Notes: generated by a model from the sequence alone, not told the origin. Counted from the first letter of the stretch, positions 35,688 through 44,641 are shown. The stretch is DNA of 64,000 nt from GCA-2705995 sp965661625 (GCA_965661625.1 CBFIEM010000013.1:1-64000), one strand, 5' to 3'. A program made the numbers and translations.

Positions 35688-36194
35688 ATGTTAGACAGTA
35701 CAATGAGTAAGCAGGCTGGATCAGTGGTTAATAGCGAACAAGCTCATGTTTGGATTTATCAGTGCAGCAGGGAGTTCTCGCAAGAAGAGGAGCAAGCACT
35801 TCTAAGAGATGGAGAAGCTTTTGTAAGCCAGTGGAAAACACATGGAAAAGCACTTTTAGCGCAATTTGAAGTTTATTACCACCGATTTATTGTTATTACC
35901 GTGGATCAGGAGGTTCAGCAGCTTTCGGGTTGCTCAAAGGATGCTGCCACGCATTTTATCAAGGGTATTGAAGGAGCCTACAACGTAAATTTATTAGATC
36001 GTATGCAGGTTGCTTATCGCAATGGTGAAGGGGTAAAAACAATTCACTTGAATGATATGAAAGAAGCGCTGACTAACGGTGAAATCAAATGGGATACCAT
36101 TGTTTTCAATAACTTAGTCAGTACAAAACACGAAATGAATACGCAATGGGAAGTTCCTCTGAATCAAAGTTGGCACAAGCGTGTCTTAGACTAA
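35688..36194 (+). CDS. Conserved Bacteroidota protein misnamed 'ABC transporter ATPase'
   Basis: A 168-aa soluble protein that I recall as a family often labelled 'ABC transporter ATPase' in this phylum, usually next to the Fe-S pair seen here. It has no Walker A or B motif, so that name is not supported. Landmarks are VWIYQCSREFSQEEEQALLR, LLAQFEVYYHRFIVITVDQ, LSGCSKDAATHFIKGIEG and WDTIVFNNLVSTKHEM near the end. Compact alpha/beta fold without signal peptide, function unknown. Another ATG in the same frame lies 15 bases downstream (35703). The end overlaps the following Kazal-like gene by 49 bases. Confidence 0.75.
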   Translation: MLDSTMSKQAGSVVNSEQAHVWIYQCSREFSQEEEQALLRDGEAFVSQWKTHGKALLAQFEVYYHRFIVITVDQEVQQLSGCSKDAATHFIKGIEGAYNVNLLDRMQVAYRNGEGVKTIHLNDMKEALTNGEIKWDTIVFNNLVSTKHEMNTQWEVPLNQSWHKRVLD

Positions 36195-36418
36195 TTGGCT
36201 TGATTTTTCTAAGCATGGTTTTATTCATTTCTTGTTCTGACGATGGGGATGGAAAACACGGTTGCTTTAATCAGGAGCTGGTGAGTGAATACGATACAGT
36301 TGTATGTCCACTTGTGGCGGTGCCCGTTTGTGCCTGCAATAATGTTACGTATGTGAATGCTTGTGCAGCGCGAAAAGAAGGCTATGAGGTAGTTGATAGC
36401 ATTCCTTGCGGTCAATAA
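36146..36418 (+). CDS. Small lipoprotein with a Kazal-type inhibitor domain
   Basis: A 90-aa lipoprotein: hydrophobic signal (residues 13-29) ending in lipobox LFISC, so Cys30 is likely lipidated. Residues 40-90 follow the Kazal serine-protease-inhibitor pattern: CFNQELVSEYDTVVCPLVAV, then VCACNNVTYVNACAARKEGY and final SIPC, with six cysteines (40, 54, 62, 64, 73, 88). The start overlaps the upstream gene by 49 bases, but no later start leaves a usable signal. A surface-exposed inhibitor could protect envelope proteins from host or own proteases (inference). Confidence 0.8.
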   Translation: MGSSSESKLAQACLRLIGLIFLSMVLFISCSDDGDGKHGCFNQELVSEYDTVVCPLVAVPVCACNNVTYVNACAARKEGYEVVDSIPCGQ

Positions 36419-36420
36419 TT

Positions 36421-37956
36421 TTATTCTTCTTCGGTGTCTTCTCGCCAGTAAAAAATATCCATGCGACTTTTGGGGCGAATTGATTGACGCCATGAAAAAT
36501 TCCTTAAAAAGGCCAATTCAGGTGTCAAATCTTTCATGGGGTATAGGGTCCCGTCAGGTTTGACAAAGAATGCAATATTACTAATGGTGTTGGAGTCGAT
36601 GTTCACCCTCATTTTACTGCAGTCCAATCTATTTATGCCAATCCAAGTGCCATCTTCTTCCTGGGCGTAATAAGCCGTTTGCCCATTGCCTTGAACATCA
36701 ATTTGATGTACTTCACTTTGCCTAAATCGCGCAATGAGAATTTTGCCTTTTATTTGGTTGTATTTACCAGTGTCGGCTTCTGATACTACGAATGCATCGG
36801 GAAATAAGTGCATTTTTTGAATCTCACCATAAGCCATGAACATAATCACCGTATCACCTGTGAGCTGATTTGCTTTATTCCAAATAACAGGATCATGAAA
36901 TAAGGTAATGGTCGAATCAAAATTGTTGAATACAATTGAATCACACTTTCCTTGAAGGTCTGTTTTGTAGAAACGCACCTTGTGGTATGCAAATAATTGC
37001 TGCTTTCCAGAAACTGGGTCTTTCTTGGTTATGAGTGAATCGGCATGCAGAAAGAGCGTATCATTTTCAAAAAGTTGCATCAATTCAAGGCTATCCGTAA
37101 TGATTGAACTGCTGTCGAGTTCATTGTAGAATGCATAATGCCCTAGAATGAGAACGTCGTTTAACGTGTCAAGAATGGAAACGTGTTGAAAGGCTTCAAT
37201 GTAGTTCAGCCCCTGATTATAATAGATACTATCTCCCTTTAAGAGTTGCTCTTTGGATTGTACATAAGCATTTCTTGTCAGGACAGCGATTTGGTCGGCT
37301 TGACTGATGTAACCTTTTTCACAATAAATCAAAGTACTATCAGATGTGATGGTTGTTGGTCCGAAAAATTCAGATTTTTCAGTATCCGTATGGTAATGCA
37401 TAGTATCCGACTGAATCTGATACTTTTCGGCATCAACTTGAACATTTCCATTGAACTCAAAGCGTTTTGTGCTCACAAAGTAGGCACCTTTCTCACTTTT
37501 AATGGTAGTAGATTCTGCTTTGTTTAAGATGGTACCTCCGCCATAATATTGGGCTCTACGACTAGCTAAATTGTAGTCTAGAAAAGCAGTATTTAAGGTC
37601 TGACTCGGGTCAATTAACCGGATGTTGCCCCGCAACTTTGCTTGGCGTGTATCGCCATTGTAAAAAAGCGAGTCACCATAAAGTTTAAGTGAATCTCCTT
37701 GGTTTATTACCACATTACCGTAAGCATCCATGCGATTTTCTTCGGTATACAGGTATGCACTGTCACAAAACATAAGTGCGCCTTCGTGCTTAAACCGGAC
37801 ATTGCCGATTAACTTTCTTGCTTTGACACCGTCGGCATCAAATACGAACTCATCGGCATGAAGGAGTTTAATTTTGGCAGGAGTTTGAGCCCAACTTGTG
37901 ACCGAAACCAGCAAAAAGAAAACAAGAACGAGGCTATGTGGCGTTCCTCGGCTCAA
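36421..37956 (-). CDS. OstA/LptA-like periplasmic protein
   Basis: A 511-aa exported protein: signal peptide 1-23 (ending SVTSWAQ) and a series of OstA-fold beta repeats: LLHADEFVFDADGVKARKLI, GNVRFKHEGALMFCDSAYLY, AYGNVVINQGDSLKLYGDSL, KLRGNIRLIDPSQTLNTAFL, then TIKSEKGAYFVSTKRFEFNG. This is the fold of LptA and of the LptD N-terminus, so it probably forms part of the periplasmic bridge that carries LPS, although it is twice the size of E. coli LptA. It starts 2 bases after the purA stop, so the two are co-transcribed. The gene converges with the Kazal-like lipoprotein, 3 bases away. Confidence 0.85.
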   Translation of the reverse strand: MSRGTPHSLVLVFFLLVSVTSWAQTPAKIKLLHADEFVFDADGVKARKLIGNVRFKHEGALMFCDSAYLYTEENRMDAYGNVVINQGDSLKLYGDSLFYNGDTRQAKLRGNIRLIDPSQTLNTAFLDYNLASRRAQYYGGGTILNKAESTTIKSEKGAYFVSTKRFEFNGNVQVDAEKYQIQSDTMHYHTDTEKSEFFGPTTITSDSTLIYCEKGYISQADQIAVLTRNAYVQSKEQLLKGDSIYYNQGLNYIEAFQHVSILDTLNDVLILGHYAFYNELDSSSIITDSLELMQLFENDTLFLHADSLITKKDPVSGKQQLFAYHKVRFYKTDLQGKCDSIVFNNFDSTITLFHDPVIWNKANQLTGDTVIMFMAYGEIQKMHLFPDAFVVSEADTGKYNQIKGKILIARFRQSEVHQIDVQGNGQTAYYAQEEDGTWIGINRLDCSKMRVNIDSNTISNIAFFVKPDGTLYPMKDLTPELAFLRNFSWRQSIRPKSRMDIFYWREDTEEE

Positions 37957-37957
37957 A

Positions 37958-39241
37958 TTAAACCAGTGATTGATTGCGAATTAGTGTTTGCGAACGGTCT
38001 GGACCAACAGATACGATTGTAACAGGGACTTCACATTCATCTTCAATGAACTTGATGTAAGACTGGAGTGATTCTGGCAATTCGTCGTAGTCGCTAAGTC
38101 CTGTGAGGTCTTGTTTCCAACCCGGCATTTCTTTGTAGATCGGCTCCCAAGAATCATCAAGAATATCGTAAGGGAAATCCTCAGTTACTTCATTATTCCG
38201 TGAGTATCCAGTGCATACTTTAATGGTATCAAACCCAGATAGTACGTCTGCCTTCGTTAGAATCAATTGGGTAACTCCATTGAGCATTAAGGTGTACTTG
38301 AGCGCAACGAGGTCGAGCCATCCACATCTTCTAGGTCTGCCAGTTGTTGCACCAAACTCATGGCCAACACGTGCTAAGGTTTCGCCATCAGCATCAAAAA
38401 GCTCCGTAGGAAAAGGCCCACTTCCAACACGCGTACAATATGCTTTACAAATTCCAAATACCTCACCGATCGTATTGGGAGCTACGCCCAAACCTGTACA
38501 CGCACCAGCGCAAATGGTATTAGAAGAGGTAACAAAAGGATAGGATCCAAAGTCGATATCGAGTAAAGATCCCTGCGCTCCCTCTGCCAAAATACGCCTG
38601 CCTGCTTTTAGTCCTTTGTTGATAAAGTGTTCTGAGTCAATAAAGGTGAGCGATTGCAATACTTCAACCCCCTCAAACCAGGCTGCCTCTAATTCATCCA
38701 AGTGACTGTAGTCAAATTGAAATCGATCAAGCATGCCAAGGTGTTTGTTCTTTAGCGCTGTATACTTAGACTTAAAGTCGGCAGTTTCAATATCTCCAAC
38801 GCGCAGGCCATTTCGACCAGTTTTATCCATGTATGTTGGACCAATTCCCTTAAGCGTAGAGCCAATTTTTTCCTTGCCTTTAGCCTGCTCGTTGGCAGCA
38901 TCAAGCAAGCAGTGTGTTGGCAGGATCAGGTGAGCCTTGCGCGAAACAACGAGTGATTTATTGAGGTCAACATTCATAGGTGCCAACCCGTCAATTTCTC
39001 GTTTCAGAATGCGAGGGTCAATAACGACTCCATTACCAATAATGTTGATTGCAGTAGGGTGGAAGATACCTGAGGGAATGGTATGCAACACATGTTTAAT
39101 GTTGTTAAACTCCAAGGTGTGTCCTGCATTAGGCCCTCCTTGAAAGCGTGCAATCATGTCGTACTTTGGAGTAAGTACATCAACAATTTTCCCTTTTCCT
39201 TCGTCTCCCCATTGAAGGCCTAATAACGCGTCAATTTTCAT
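37958..39241 (-). CDS. purA: Adenylosuccinate synthetase
   Basis: A 427-aa GTP-dependent enzyme that joins IMP and aspartate on the way to AMP. Landmarks: the GTP P-loop LLGLQWGDEGKGKIVDVLTP with catalytic Asp, the partner His in PNAGHTLEF, GIGPTYMDKTGRNGLRVGD, AEGAQGSLLDIDFGSYPFVT, TGRPRRCGWLDLVALKY, LTKADVLSGF and SVGPDRSQTLI at the end. Full length. It begins 5 bases after fur in a relA-fur-purA-ostA order on the minus strand. Confidence 0.98.
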   Translation of the reverse strand: MKIDALLGLQWGDEGKGKIVDVLTPKYDMIARFQGGPNAGHTLEFNNIKHVLHTIPSGIFHPTAINIIGNGVVIDPRILKREIDGLAPMNVDLNKSLVVSRKAHLILPTHCLLDAANEQAKGKEKIGSTLKGIGPTYMDKTGRNGLRVGDIETADFKSKYTALKNKHLGMLDRFQFDYSHLDELEAAWFEGVEVLQSLTFIDSEHFINKGLKAGRRILAEGAQGSLLDIDFGSYPFVTSSNTICAGACTGLGVAPNTIGEVFGICKAYCTRVGSGPFPTELFDADGETLARVGHEFGATTGRPRRCGWLDLVALKYTLMLNGVTQLILTKADVLSGFDTIKVCTGYSRNNEVTEDFPYDILDDSWEPIYKEMPGWKQDLTGLSDYDELPESLQSYIKFIEDECEVPVTIVSVGPDRSQTLIRNQSLV

Positions 39242-39246
39242 GTAAA

Positions 39247-39720
39247 TCAGTTGGATTGTTCGTTGTTTTCCTCAGTGTGATTGTCTGAAGAGAAACGAGC
39301 ATAAATATTCAAAGAATGGTGGAGTACTTCAACTCCGAAATGTTCTGCAATTGTATTTTTTATCAGTTGAACACGGGGGTCGCAAAATTCGCGTACTTCT
39401 CCCGTTTCAACGTCTATCAAGTGATCGTGCTGTTTGTTGGCAAAGGACTTTTCAAACTGCGCCATGTTCTTGCCAAACTGATGTTTTCTAATCAGGTTGC
39501 AGGCAAGTAGGAGTTCGATGGTGTTGTAAAGTGTAGCTCTGCTTACACGATACTTTTTATTTTTCATGAGGAGGTACAACGACTCCACGTCGAAATGCCC
39601 TTCATTGCTGTAAATCTCGTCGAGTATGGCAAAGCGTTCTGGCGTTTTGCGATGCCCATTTTTTTCCAGGAAGGAAGCAAATATCTGTTTTACCTTTTCC
39701 TTGGTTTCTTCTGCCGACAT
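39247..39720 (-). CDS. fur: Fur-family transcriptional regulator
   Basis: A 157-aa metal-responsive repressor of the Fur family. The winged helix is at about 10-90 (FLEKNGHRKTPERFAILDEI, then HFDVESLYLLMKNKKYRVSR, ATLYNTIELLLACNLI). The C-terminal dimerisation half has the metal-site block KQHDHLIDVETGEVREFCDP. The CxxC pair that binds structural zinc in E. coli Fur is replaced here by DVET, which is common in this phylum's Fur-like proteins. I use ATG 39720; an in-frame TTG is at 39741. Whether it senses iron, peroxide or zinc cannot be read directly. Confidence 0.9.
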   Translation of the reverse strand: MSAEETKEKVKQIFASFLEKNGHRKTPERFAILDEIYSNEGHFDVESLYLLMKNKKYRVSRATLYNTIELLLACNLIRKHQFGKNMAQFEKSFANKQHDHLIDVETGEVREFCDPRVQLIKNTIAEHFGVEVLHHSLNIYARFSSDNHTEENNEQSN

Positions 39721-39756
39721 ACTAGTCTCGTTAAGGGGCAAAATTACGATAATATC

Positions 39757-41973
39757 CTAATTTTTTCTGCCCAATCGTTGAACATTCTCAACACCGTCTA
39801 CGGTCTTGATTTTATCCATCAATTGATTCAAATGATCGGTGTCATCTACATAAACCATAACCGTTCCTTCAAACATACTTTCCTCCGTATCAAAGCTAAG
39901 TGAGCGCATTTTTACATTCATATCGTTGGAGATGACCTTGGTTACTTCATTTACAAGTCCTGTTCGGTCGAATCCTAAGATTTTCATTCCACTTAAGAAT
40001 GAAATAGCTTCTTCACTATCCCATTTGGCTTTAACAATGCGGTATGCATAATTGCTCATCAATTTGATGGTGTTCGAGCAATTAACTTGATGAATAACAA
40101 TTTCTCCATTACCTGTAATGAATCCAACCACATCATCTCCTGGAATAGGGTTGCAGCATGTAGCTAGGCGATAATTGAGTTTCTTGAGGTTTCCGCCTAG
40201 CACTAACGATTGGTTTTTTCCGCGAAATGAAGTCAGCAGTTCCTCGAGGGTTTTGGACTTTGCAGCGTGACTTTTAACTCGGGTTAAGCGTCCCCTTACG
40301 TGCTCAAGTTGTTTAATTCGATTGGGGTCAAGGTGATCGGTAGCGGCGCGATAAAACAAATCATCAACTGTTTTACAGCGGAATGAGGCACACATGATTT
40401 CAAAATTCGTTTTATCTGCAATAATTCCTTGTTCCTCTAATAGTTGTGCTAATATTTTGCGGCCTTTGCGCTGATTTTTTTTGCGCTCTTCTTTGAGGAT
40501 AGATTTAATCGCAGCTTTAGCTTTAGCCGTAACAACAAAGTTGAGCCAATCCGTTTGCGGCGTTTGTGCTTTGGAGGTAATAATCTCTACTTGGTCGCCA
40601 CTTTTTAGCATCGCATTAACCGGAAGTAGCTTACCATTTACTTTTCCTCCTATACAACGTTTTCCCAATTCAGAGTGTATATCAAATGCAAAGTCGAGCA
40701 CGCGCGATTTATGCGGCATGGCACGAACCTCACCTTTGGGAGTAAAGACAAAAATTTCCTTAGCGAATAGGTTTAACTTGAAGTCGTCCACAAAATCTAC
40801 GGCATCCATTCCCGGACTTTCCAAGTGTTCCCTAACGCGTGTAATCCAGCCGTCAAGAGCGCTTTCCTGTGAGTCATCCTTATACTTCCAGTGCGCAGCA
40901 AGACCCTTTTCAGCAATGTCATCCATCCTTCGGGTGCGAATTTGAACCTCTACCCATCGGCCTCCTGGACTCATCACAGTGGTGTGTAACGACTCATAGC
41001 CATTAGCTCGGGGAGTTGATATCCAATCGCGCAATCGATCAGGGTTTGGACGATAAAAATCCGTTATGATGGAGTATACCTTCCAACAAGAGGCTTTTTC
41101 TTTAGACTCTTCGGCGTTGAGGATAATGCGCACTGCAAAAACATCATAAACTTCTTCGAATTTGATGTTCTTAGCTTGCATTTTGTTCCAAATACTAAAA
41201 ACAGATTTGGTTCTCCCTTTGATTTCAAAATCAACTCCCTGTTGATTCAGTGCTTTGCGTATGGGAAGGGTAAATTGATTTATAAACCGCGTTCTTACAG
41301 CTTGTGTCTTCTTGAGTTTTTGCTCAATCTGCTGGTAGATGTTAGGTGCTTTAAACTTGAGCGATAAATCTTCTAGTTCAGATTTGATGTTATAAATCCC
41401 AAGGCGATGCGCTAGGGGAGCATAAATGTAGAGGGTTTCAGAAGCAATCTTAAGTTGCTTGTCCCTGCGCATACTTTCCAACGTGCGCATGTTGTGAAGT
41501 CGATCGGCAATCTTAATTAGGATTACCCTGACATCATCAGCAAGGGTTAGGATAACTTTCCTAAAATTTTCAGCTTGGATAGAGGAGGAGGCATTCTGTT
41601 CAAATGCCCCTGAAATTTTGGTTAGTCCATCAATTATTAGGGCTACACGATCTCCAAAAAGCATTTCAATGTCACTGATGGTCATGTCGGTATCTTCAAC
41701 AACATCATGCAGTAAGGCGCAGACGATAGAAGTAGTGCCCAATCCAATTTCTTCGGCAACAATTCGAGCAACAGCTACTGGGTGAAAAATATAAGCCTCT
41801 CCCGATTTCCGCCGCACATCTTTATGCGCTTCCACGGCGATGTCGAATGCTTTGCGAATCAGTAGTTGGTCAGAATCGCCTTTTTTAAGTTTTGCAATTC
41901 TTAAAATTGCGCGGTATTCGCGAAGTAATTCGGTGCGCTCTTTTTTCTCATCTATGATATGGGTTGATGCCAT
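39757..41973 (-). CDS. spoT: Bifunctional (p)ppGpp synthetase/hydrolase RelA/SpoT
   Basis: A 738-aa stringent-response enzyme with domains in order: HD hydrolase at about 45-190 (HPVAVARIVAEEIGLGTTSI, LLHDVVEDTDMTISDIEMLF, RLHNMRTLESMRRDKQLKIA), synthetase at about 240-360 (RPNPDRLRDWISTPRANGYE then SLHTTVMSPGGRWVEVQIRT), TGS at about 400-460 (IFVFTPKGEVRAMPHKSRVL), a helical/zinc region and a C-terminal ACT domain from about 665. Both catalytic centres look intact, so it can make and degrade (p)ppGpp. ATG 41973 starts the MASTHII sequence; a TTG at 41997 is possible but sits before a promoter -7 motif. Confidence 0.95.
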   Translation of the reverse strand: MASTHIIDEKKERTELLREYRAILRIAKLKKGDSDQLLIRKAFDIAVEAHKDVRRKSGEAYIFHPVAVARIVAEEIGLGTTSIVCALLHDVVEDTDMTISDIEMLFGDRVALIIDGLTKISGAFEQNASSSIQAENFRKVILTLADDVRVILIKIADRLHNMRTLESMRRDKQLKIASETLYIYAPLAHRLGIYNIKSELEDLSLKFKAPNIYQQIEQKLKKTQAVRTRFINQFTLPIRKALNQQGVDFEIKGRTKSVFSIWNKMQAKNIKFEEVYDVFAVRIILNAEESKEKASCWKVYSIITDFYRPNPDRLRDWISTPRANGYESLHTTVMSPGGRWVEVQIRTRRMDDIAEKGLAAHWKYKDDSQESALDGWITRVREHLESPGMDAVDFVDDFKLNLFAKEIFVFTPKGEVRAMPHKSRVLDFAFDIHSELGKRCIGGKVNGKLLPVNAMLKSGDQVEIITSKAQTPQTDWLNFVVTAKAKAAIKSILKEERKKNQRKGRKILAQLLEEQGIIADKTNFEIMCASFRCKTVDDLFYRAATDHLDPNRIKQLEHVRGRLTRVKSHAAKSKTLEELLTSFRGKNQSLVLGGNLKKLNYRLATCCNPIPGDDVVGFITGNGEIVIHQVNCSNTIKLMSNYAYRIVKAKWDSEEAISFLSGMKILGFDRTGLVNEVTKVISNDMNVKMRSLSFDTEESMFEGTVMVYVDDTDHLNQLMDKIKTVDGVENVQRLGRKN

Positions 41974-41978
41974 GGTAT

Positions 41979-42011
41979 CAAATGTAGTTGGAACCAATTA
42001 AAAAACCCAAG
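41979..42011 (-). promoter_or_regulatory. Candidate sigma-A promoter of relA/spoT, leaving little or no leader
   Basis: On the minus strand TACATTTG (41986-41979) matches the Bacteroidota -7 consensus TAnnTTTG exactly, with a CTTG about 21 bases upstream, inside the fahA terminator. The G is 5 bases before the relA ATG at 41973, so transcription would begin at or next to the start codon. Confidence 0.4.
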
Positions 42012-42027
42012 GTAAACCTTGGGTTTT
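42000..42027 (-). terminator. Rho-independent terminator of glyA-fahA
   Basis: An 11-bp stem AAAACCCAAGG (42002-42012)/CCTTGGGTTTT (42017-42027) with a 4-base loop, followed on the minus strand by six T. It lies 23 bases past the fahA stop. Confidence 0.92.
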
Positions 42028-42049
42028 CATGTCTAGTATGGAGTGATTC

Positions 42050-43324
42050 TTAAGAAGCGGGAAGTACCTGCGTGCTCACTTCTCCAAATCCCACGCGAAC
42101 ACCGTCTTTCTCGGCATATCCGCGCATAATTACGGTGTCGTGATCTTGAATGAACTTACGTTCAGATCCATCGTTCATGGCGATAGGTTTTGTACCTCTC
42201 CAACTCAGCTCAAGCATCGAACCGTAACTGTCTGGAGTAGGACCTGATATGGTGCCAGACGCCATCATATCTCCACAACGTACATTGCATCCGTTTACGG
42301 TATGGTGCGCTAACTGCTGTTTCATATTCCAATACATGTTTTTATAATTGGAGTTGCAGACTACGGTTTCATCACCTCCATCAGGAGCAATAGCAACTTG
42401 AAGCGAAATGTCATAGTTCCCATTACCTTCATACTTTAAGTAAGGAAGTACCTCAGGATCTTGATCTGGACCTTCGACTTGGAAAGGCTGCAAGGCATCA
42501 AGTGTAACTATCCAGGGTGAGATACTAGAAGCGAAGTTTTTGGCTAAGAACGGTCCTAATGGAACGTATTCCCACTTTTGAATATCGCGGGCGCTCCAAT
42601 CGTTGAACAAACACATACCAAAGATGTAATCATCTGCTTCTGCTGTTGAAATGGAATCACCCATTGGCTTGCCGTTATAGGTAACAAATGCCATTTCCAA
42701 TTCAAAATCTAAAAGTTTACATGGCCCATAAACAGGTGGCTCTTCATCATTGGGCTTTGTTTGACCTTTCGGACGTTTAACAGGTGTGCCACTTAAGACA
42801 ATTGAGGACGATCGGCCATGGTACCCTACAGGAATATGAAGCCAGTTGGGAAGGAGGGCATTGTTTGGATCGCGAAACATGGTACCAACGTTTGTGGCAT
42901 GTTCACGGCTGCTGTAAAAATCAGTATAGTCGCCTATAACAACGGGCATATGCATACTTACCTGTTCAATAGGGTGCATTACCTTTTCTTGGTGCTGCTG
43001 ATTTTCTAACAATGTTTCATTATCAGCACTGAACAATTCACTTAACCGGTTACGAAGCTCTCGTGTAGCTTGTTTTCCAGCTCCCATCATTTGATTGAGG
43101 GAATTCGAAGCAAACGATTCTTGTCCGAAAGGCAGGCCTTCCAAATATCCCAACTCATGCAGGAAGAGCAAGTCGATTACTTGATCGCCAATGCGTGTAC
43201 CCACGCGTGGGTGTTTATTTGTGGTTGAAAAAATACCAAAAGGTAAATTTTGGATTGGAAAATCAGTACTTGAATCGTACTTCACCCAAGACTTATTTTC
43301 TGGATTATTCGCATTTATTATCAT
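42050..43324 (-). CDS. fahA: Fumarylacetoacetase
   Basis: A 424-aa enzyme of tyrosine catabolism: it splits 4-fumarylacetoacetate into fumarate and acetoacetate. Residues match the long FAH form: N-terminal SH3-like FPIQNLPFGIFSTTNKHPRV, then the active site region GDYTDFYSSREHATNVGTMF with His and Asp, then WLHIPVGYHGRSSSIVLSGT, CKLLDFELEMAFVTYNGKPM, FNDWSARDIQKWEYVPLGPF and GCNVRCGDMMASGTISGPTP. Length normal. It starts 9 bases after glyA on the same strand, so the two share a transcript that ends at the terminator at 42000-42027. Upstream enzymes of the pathway (HPD, HmgA) are not in this window. Confidence 0.97.
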   Translation of the reverse strand: MIINANNPENKSWVKYDSSTDFPIQNLPFGIFSTTNKHPRVGTRIGDQVIDLLFLHELGYLEGLPFGQESFASNSLNQMMGAGKQATRELRNRLSELFSADNETLLENQQHQEKVMHPIEQVSMHMPVVIGDYTDFYSSREHATNVGTMFRDPNNALLPNWLHIPVGYHGRSSSIVLSGTPVKRPKGQTKPNDEEPPVYGPCKLLDFELEMAFVTYNGKPMGDSISTAEADDYIFGMCLFNDWSARDIQKWEYVPLGPFLAKNFASSISPWIVTLDALQPFQVEGPDQDPEVLPYLKYEGNGNYDISLQVAIAPDGGDETVVCNSNYKNMYWNMKQQLAHHTVNGCNVRCGDMMASGTISGPTPDSYGSMLELSWRGTKPIAMNDGSERKFIQDHDTVIMRGYAEKDGVRVGFGEVSTQVLPAS

Positions 43325-43333
43325 ACCTAAAAT

Positions 43334-44608
43334 TTATGCTTTAAATAATGGAAGGTCTTTCATTTTTGAATTAATCGCTTCGCGAATCGCAGAGACTTTG
43401 AGTGCATCATCACGATGTTGAATGGACTCATCAATCAACGAAACTATTTCGGGAATATCATCCTCAGTGATTCCTCGAGTTGTAATTGCCGGCGTTCCAA
43501 CACGTATTCCTGAAGTAACAAACGGTGACTTATCATCAAAAGGCACCATATTTTTATTTACAGTAACATCTACTGCACTTAGTGCCGCTTCGGCTTCCTT
43601 ACCAGTAATATCCTTTGAGCGCAAATCGATGAGCATAGAATGGTTATCCGTTCCACCGGAAATGACATGATATCCCAGGTCTATAAATGAATCGGCCATT
43701 ACTTTTGCGTTTTTCATCACCTGTATTCCATAATGAAGAAAAGAGTCTTCAAGTGCTTCGCCAAAAGCAACAGCTTTAGCTGCAATTACATGTTCTAAGG
43801 GTCCTCCTTGTGTACCAGGGAACACTCCTGAATCCAATAGGGAAGACATACTTCGAATAGTTCCTTTAGGAGTTTTAATACCCCATGGATTTTCAAAGTC
43901 CTTTCCCATCATAATAATTCCACCGCGCGGTCCACGCAACGTTTTGTGCGTAGTACTTGTTACAATATGACAATGGGAGATGGGGTCATTAAGGAGCCCT
44001 TTTGCTATTAAGCCACTTGGATGAGAAATATCAGCTAATAATAATGCACCTACTTCGTCGGCTATCGACCTCAAGTTTTCATAGTCCCAATCGCGTGCGT
44101 AAGCAGAAGCACCACAGATAATCATCTTAGGCTTTTCTTTTTGAGCAGTTACACGAACGGAGTCGTAATTAATGTGACCTGTTTCACGTTCAACGCCGTA
44201 AAAAGAGGGTATATATAGCTTACCGGAATAGTTAACGGTAGATCCATGCGTGAGGTGCCCCCCATGCGATAAATCGAACCCCAAGATTTTATCTCCAGGT
44301 TTGAGGCAGGCTAGCATAACTGCAGCATTTGCCTGTGCTCCTGAATGAGGTTGAACATTTACCCATTCTGCATTAAACAATGCTTTTAGGCGATCTCGAG
44401 CAATATTTTCAACTTGATCTACAACTTCACATCCACCATAATAGCGTTTGCCAGGAAGTCCTTCAGCATACTTGTTTGTTAATACAGAACCCATGGCTTC
44501 CATTACTTGGTCGCTCACGTAGTTCTCTGAAGCAATTAGTTCAACGCCATTTTTCTGGCGTGTTGTTTCTGCTTCAATAAGCTCAAAAATGGCTTCGTCT
44601 CTTTGCAT
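43334..44608 (-). CDS. glyA: Serine hydroxymethyltransferase
   Basis: A 424-aa PLP enzyme that interconverts serine and glycine and charges tetrahydrofolate with one-carbon units. Diagnostic blocks: ENYVSDQVMEAMGSVLTNKY, AEGLPGKRYYGGCEVVDQVE, LSHGGHLTHGSTVNYSGKLY, the PLP Lys region SSTTHKTLRGPRGGIIMMGK, and GTPAITTRGITEDD near the end. Full length. First gene of a glyA-fahA unit; a -7 type element TAAATTTG lies at 44641-44634 upstream. Confidence 0.97.
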   Translation of the reverse strand: MQRDEAIFELIEAETTRQKNGVELIASENYVSDQVMEAMGSVLTNKYAEGLPGKRYYGGCEVVDQVENIARDRLKALFNAEWVNVQPHSGAQANAAVMLACLKPGDKILGFDLSHGGHLTHGSTVNYSGKLYIPSFYGVERETGHINYDSVRVTAQKEKPKMIICGASAYARDWDYENLRSIADEVGALLLADISHPSGLIAKGLLNDPISHCHIVTSTTHKTLRGPRGGIIMMGKDFENPWGIKTPKGTIRSMSSLLDSGVFPGTQGGPLEHVIAAKAVAFGEALEDSFLHYGIQVMKNAKVMADSFIDLGYHVISGGTDNHSMLIDLRSKDITGKEAEAALSAVDVTVNKNMVPFDDKSPFVTSGIRVGTPAITTRGITEDDIPEIVSLIDESIQHRDDALKVSAIREAINSKMKDLPLFKA

Positions 44609-44633
44609 AGCCTCAATTTGTCAATTTTGCTAG

Positions 44634-44641
44634 CAAATTTA
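44634..44641 (-). promoter_or_regulatory. Candidate -7 element upstream of glyA
   Basis: TAAATTTG on the minus strand matches TAnnTTTG exactly, 26 bases before the glyA ATG. A clear TTTG at the -33 position is not found, so the call is weak. It overlaps the short palindrome TTTGCTAGCAAA. Confidence 0.35.
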
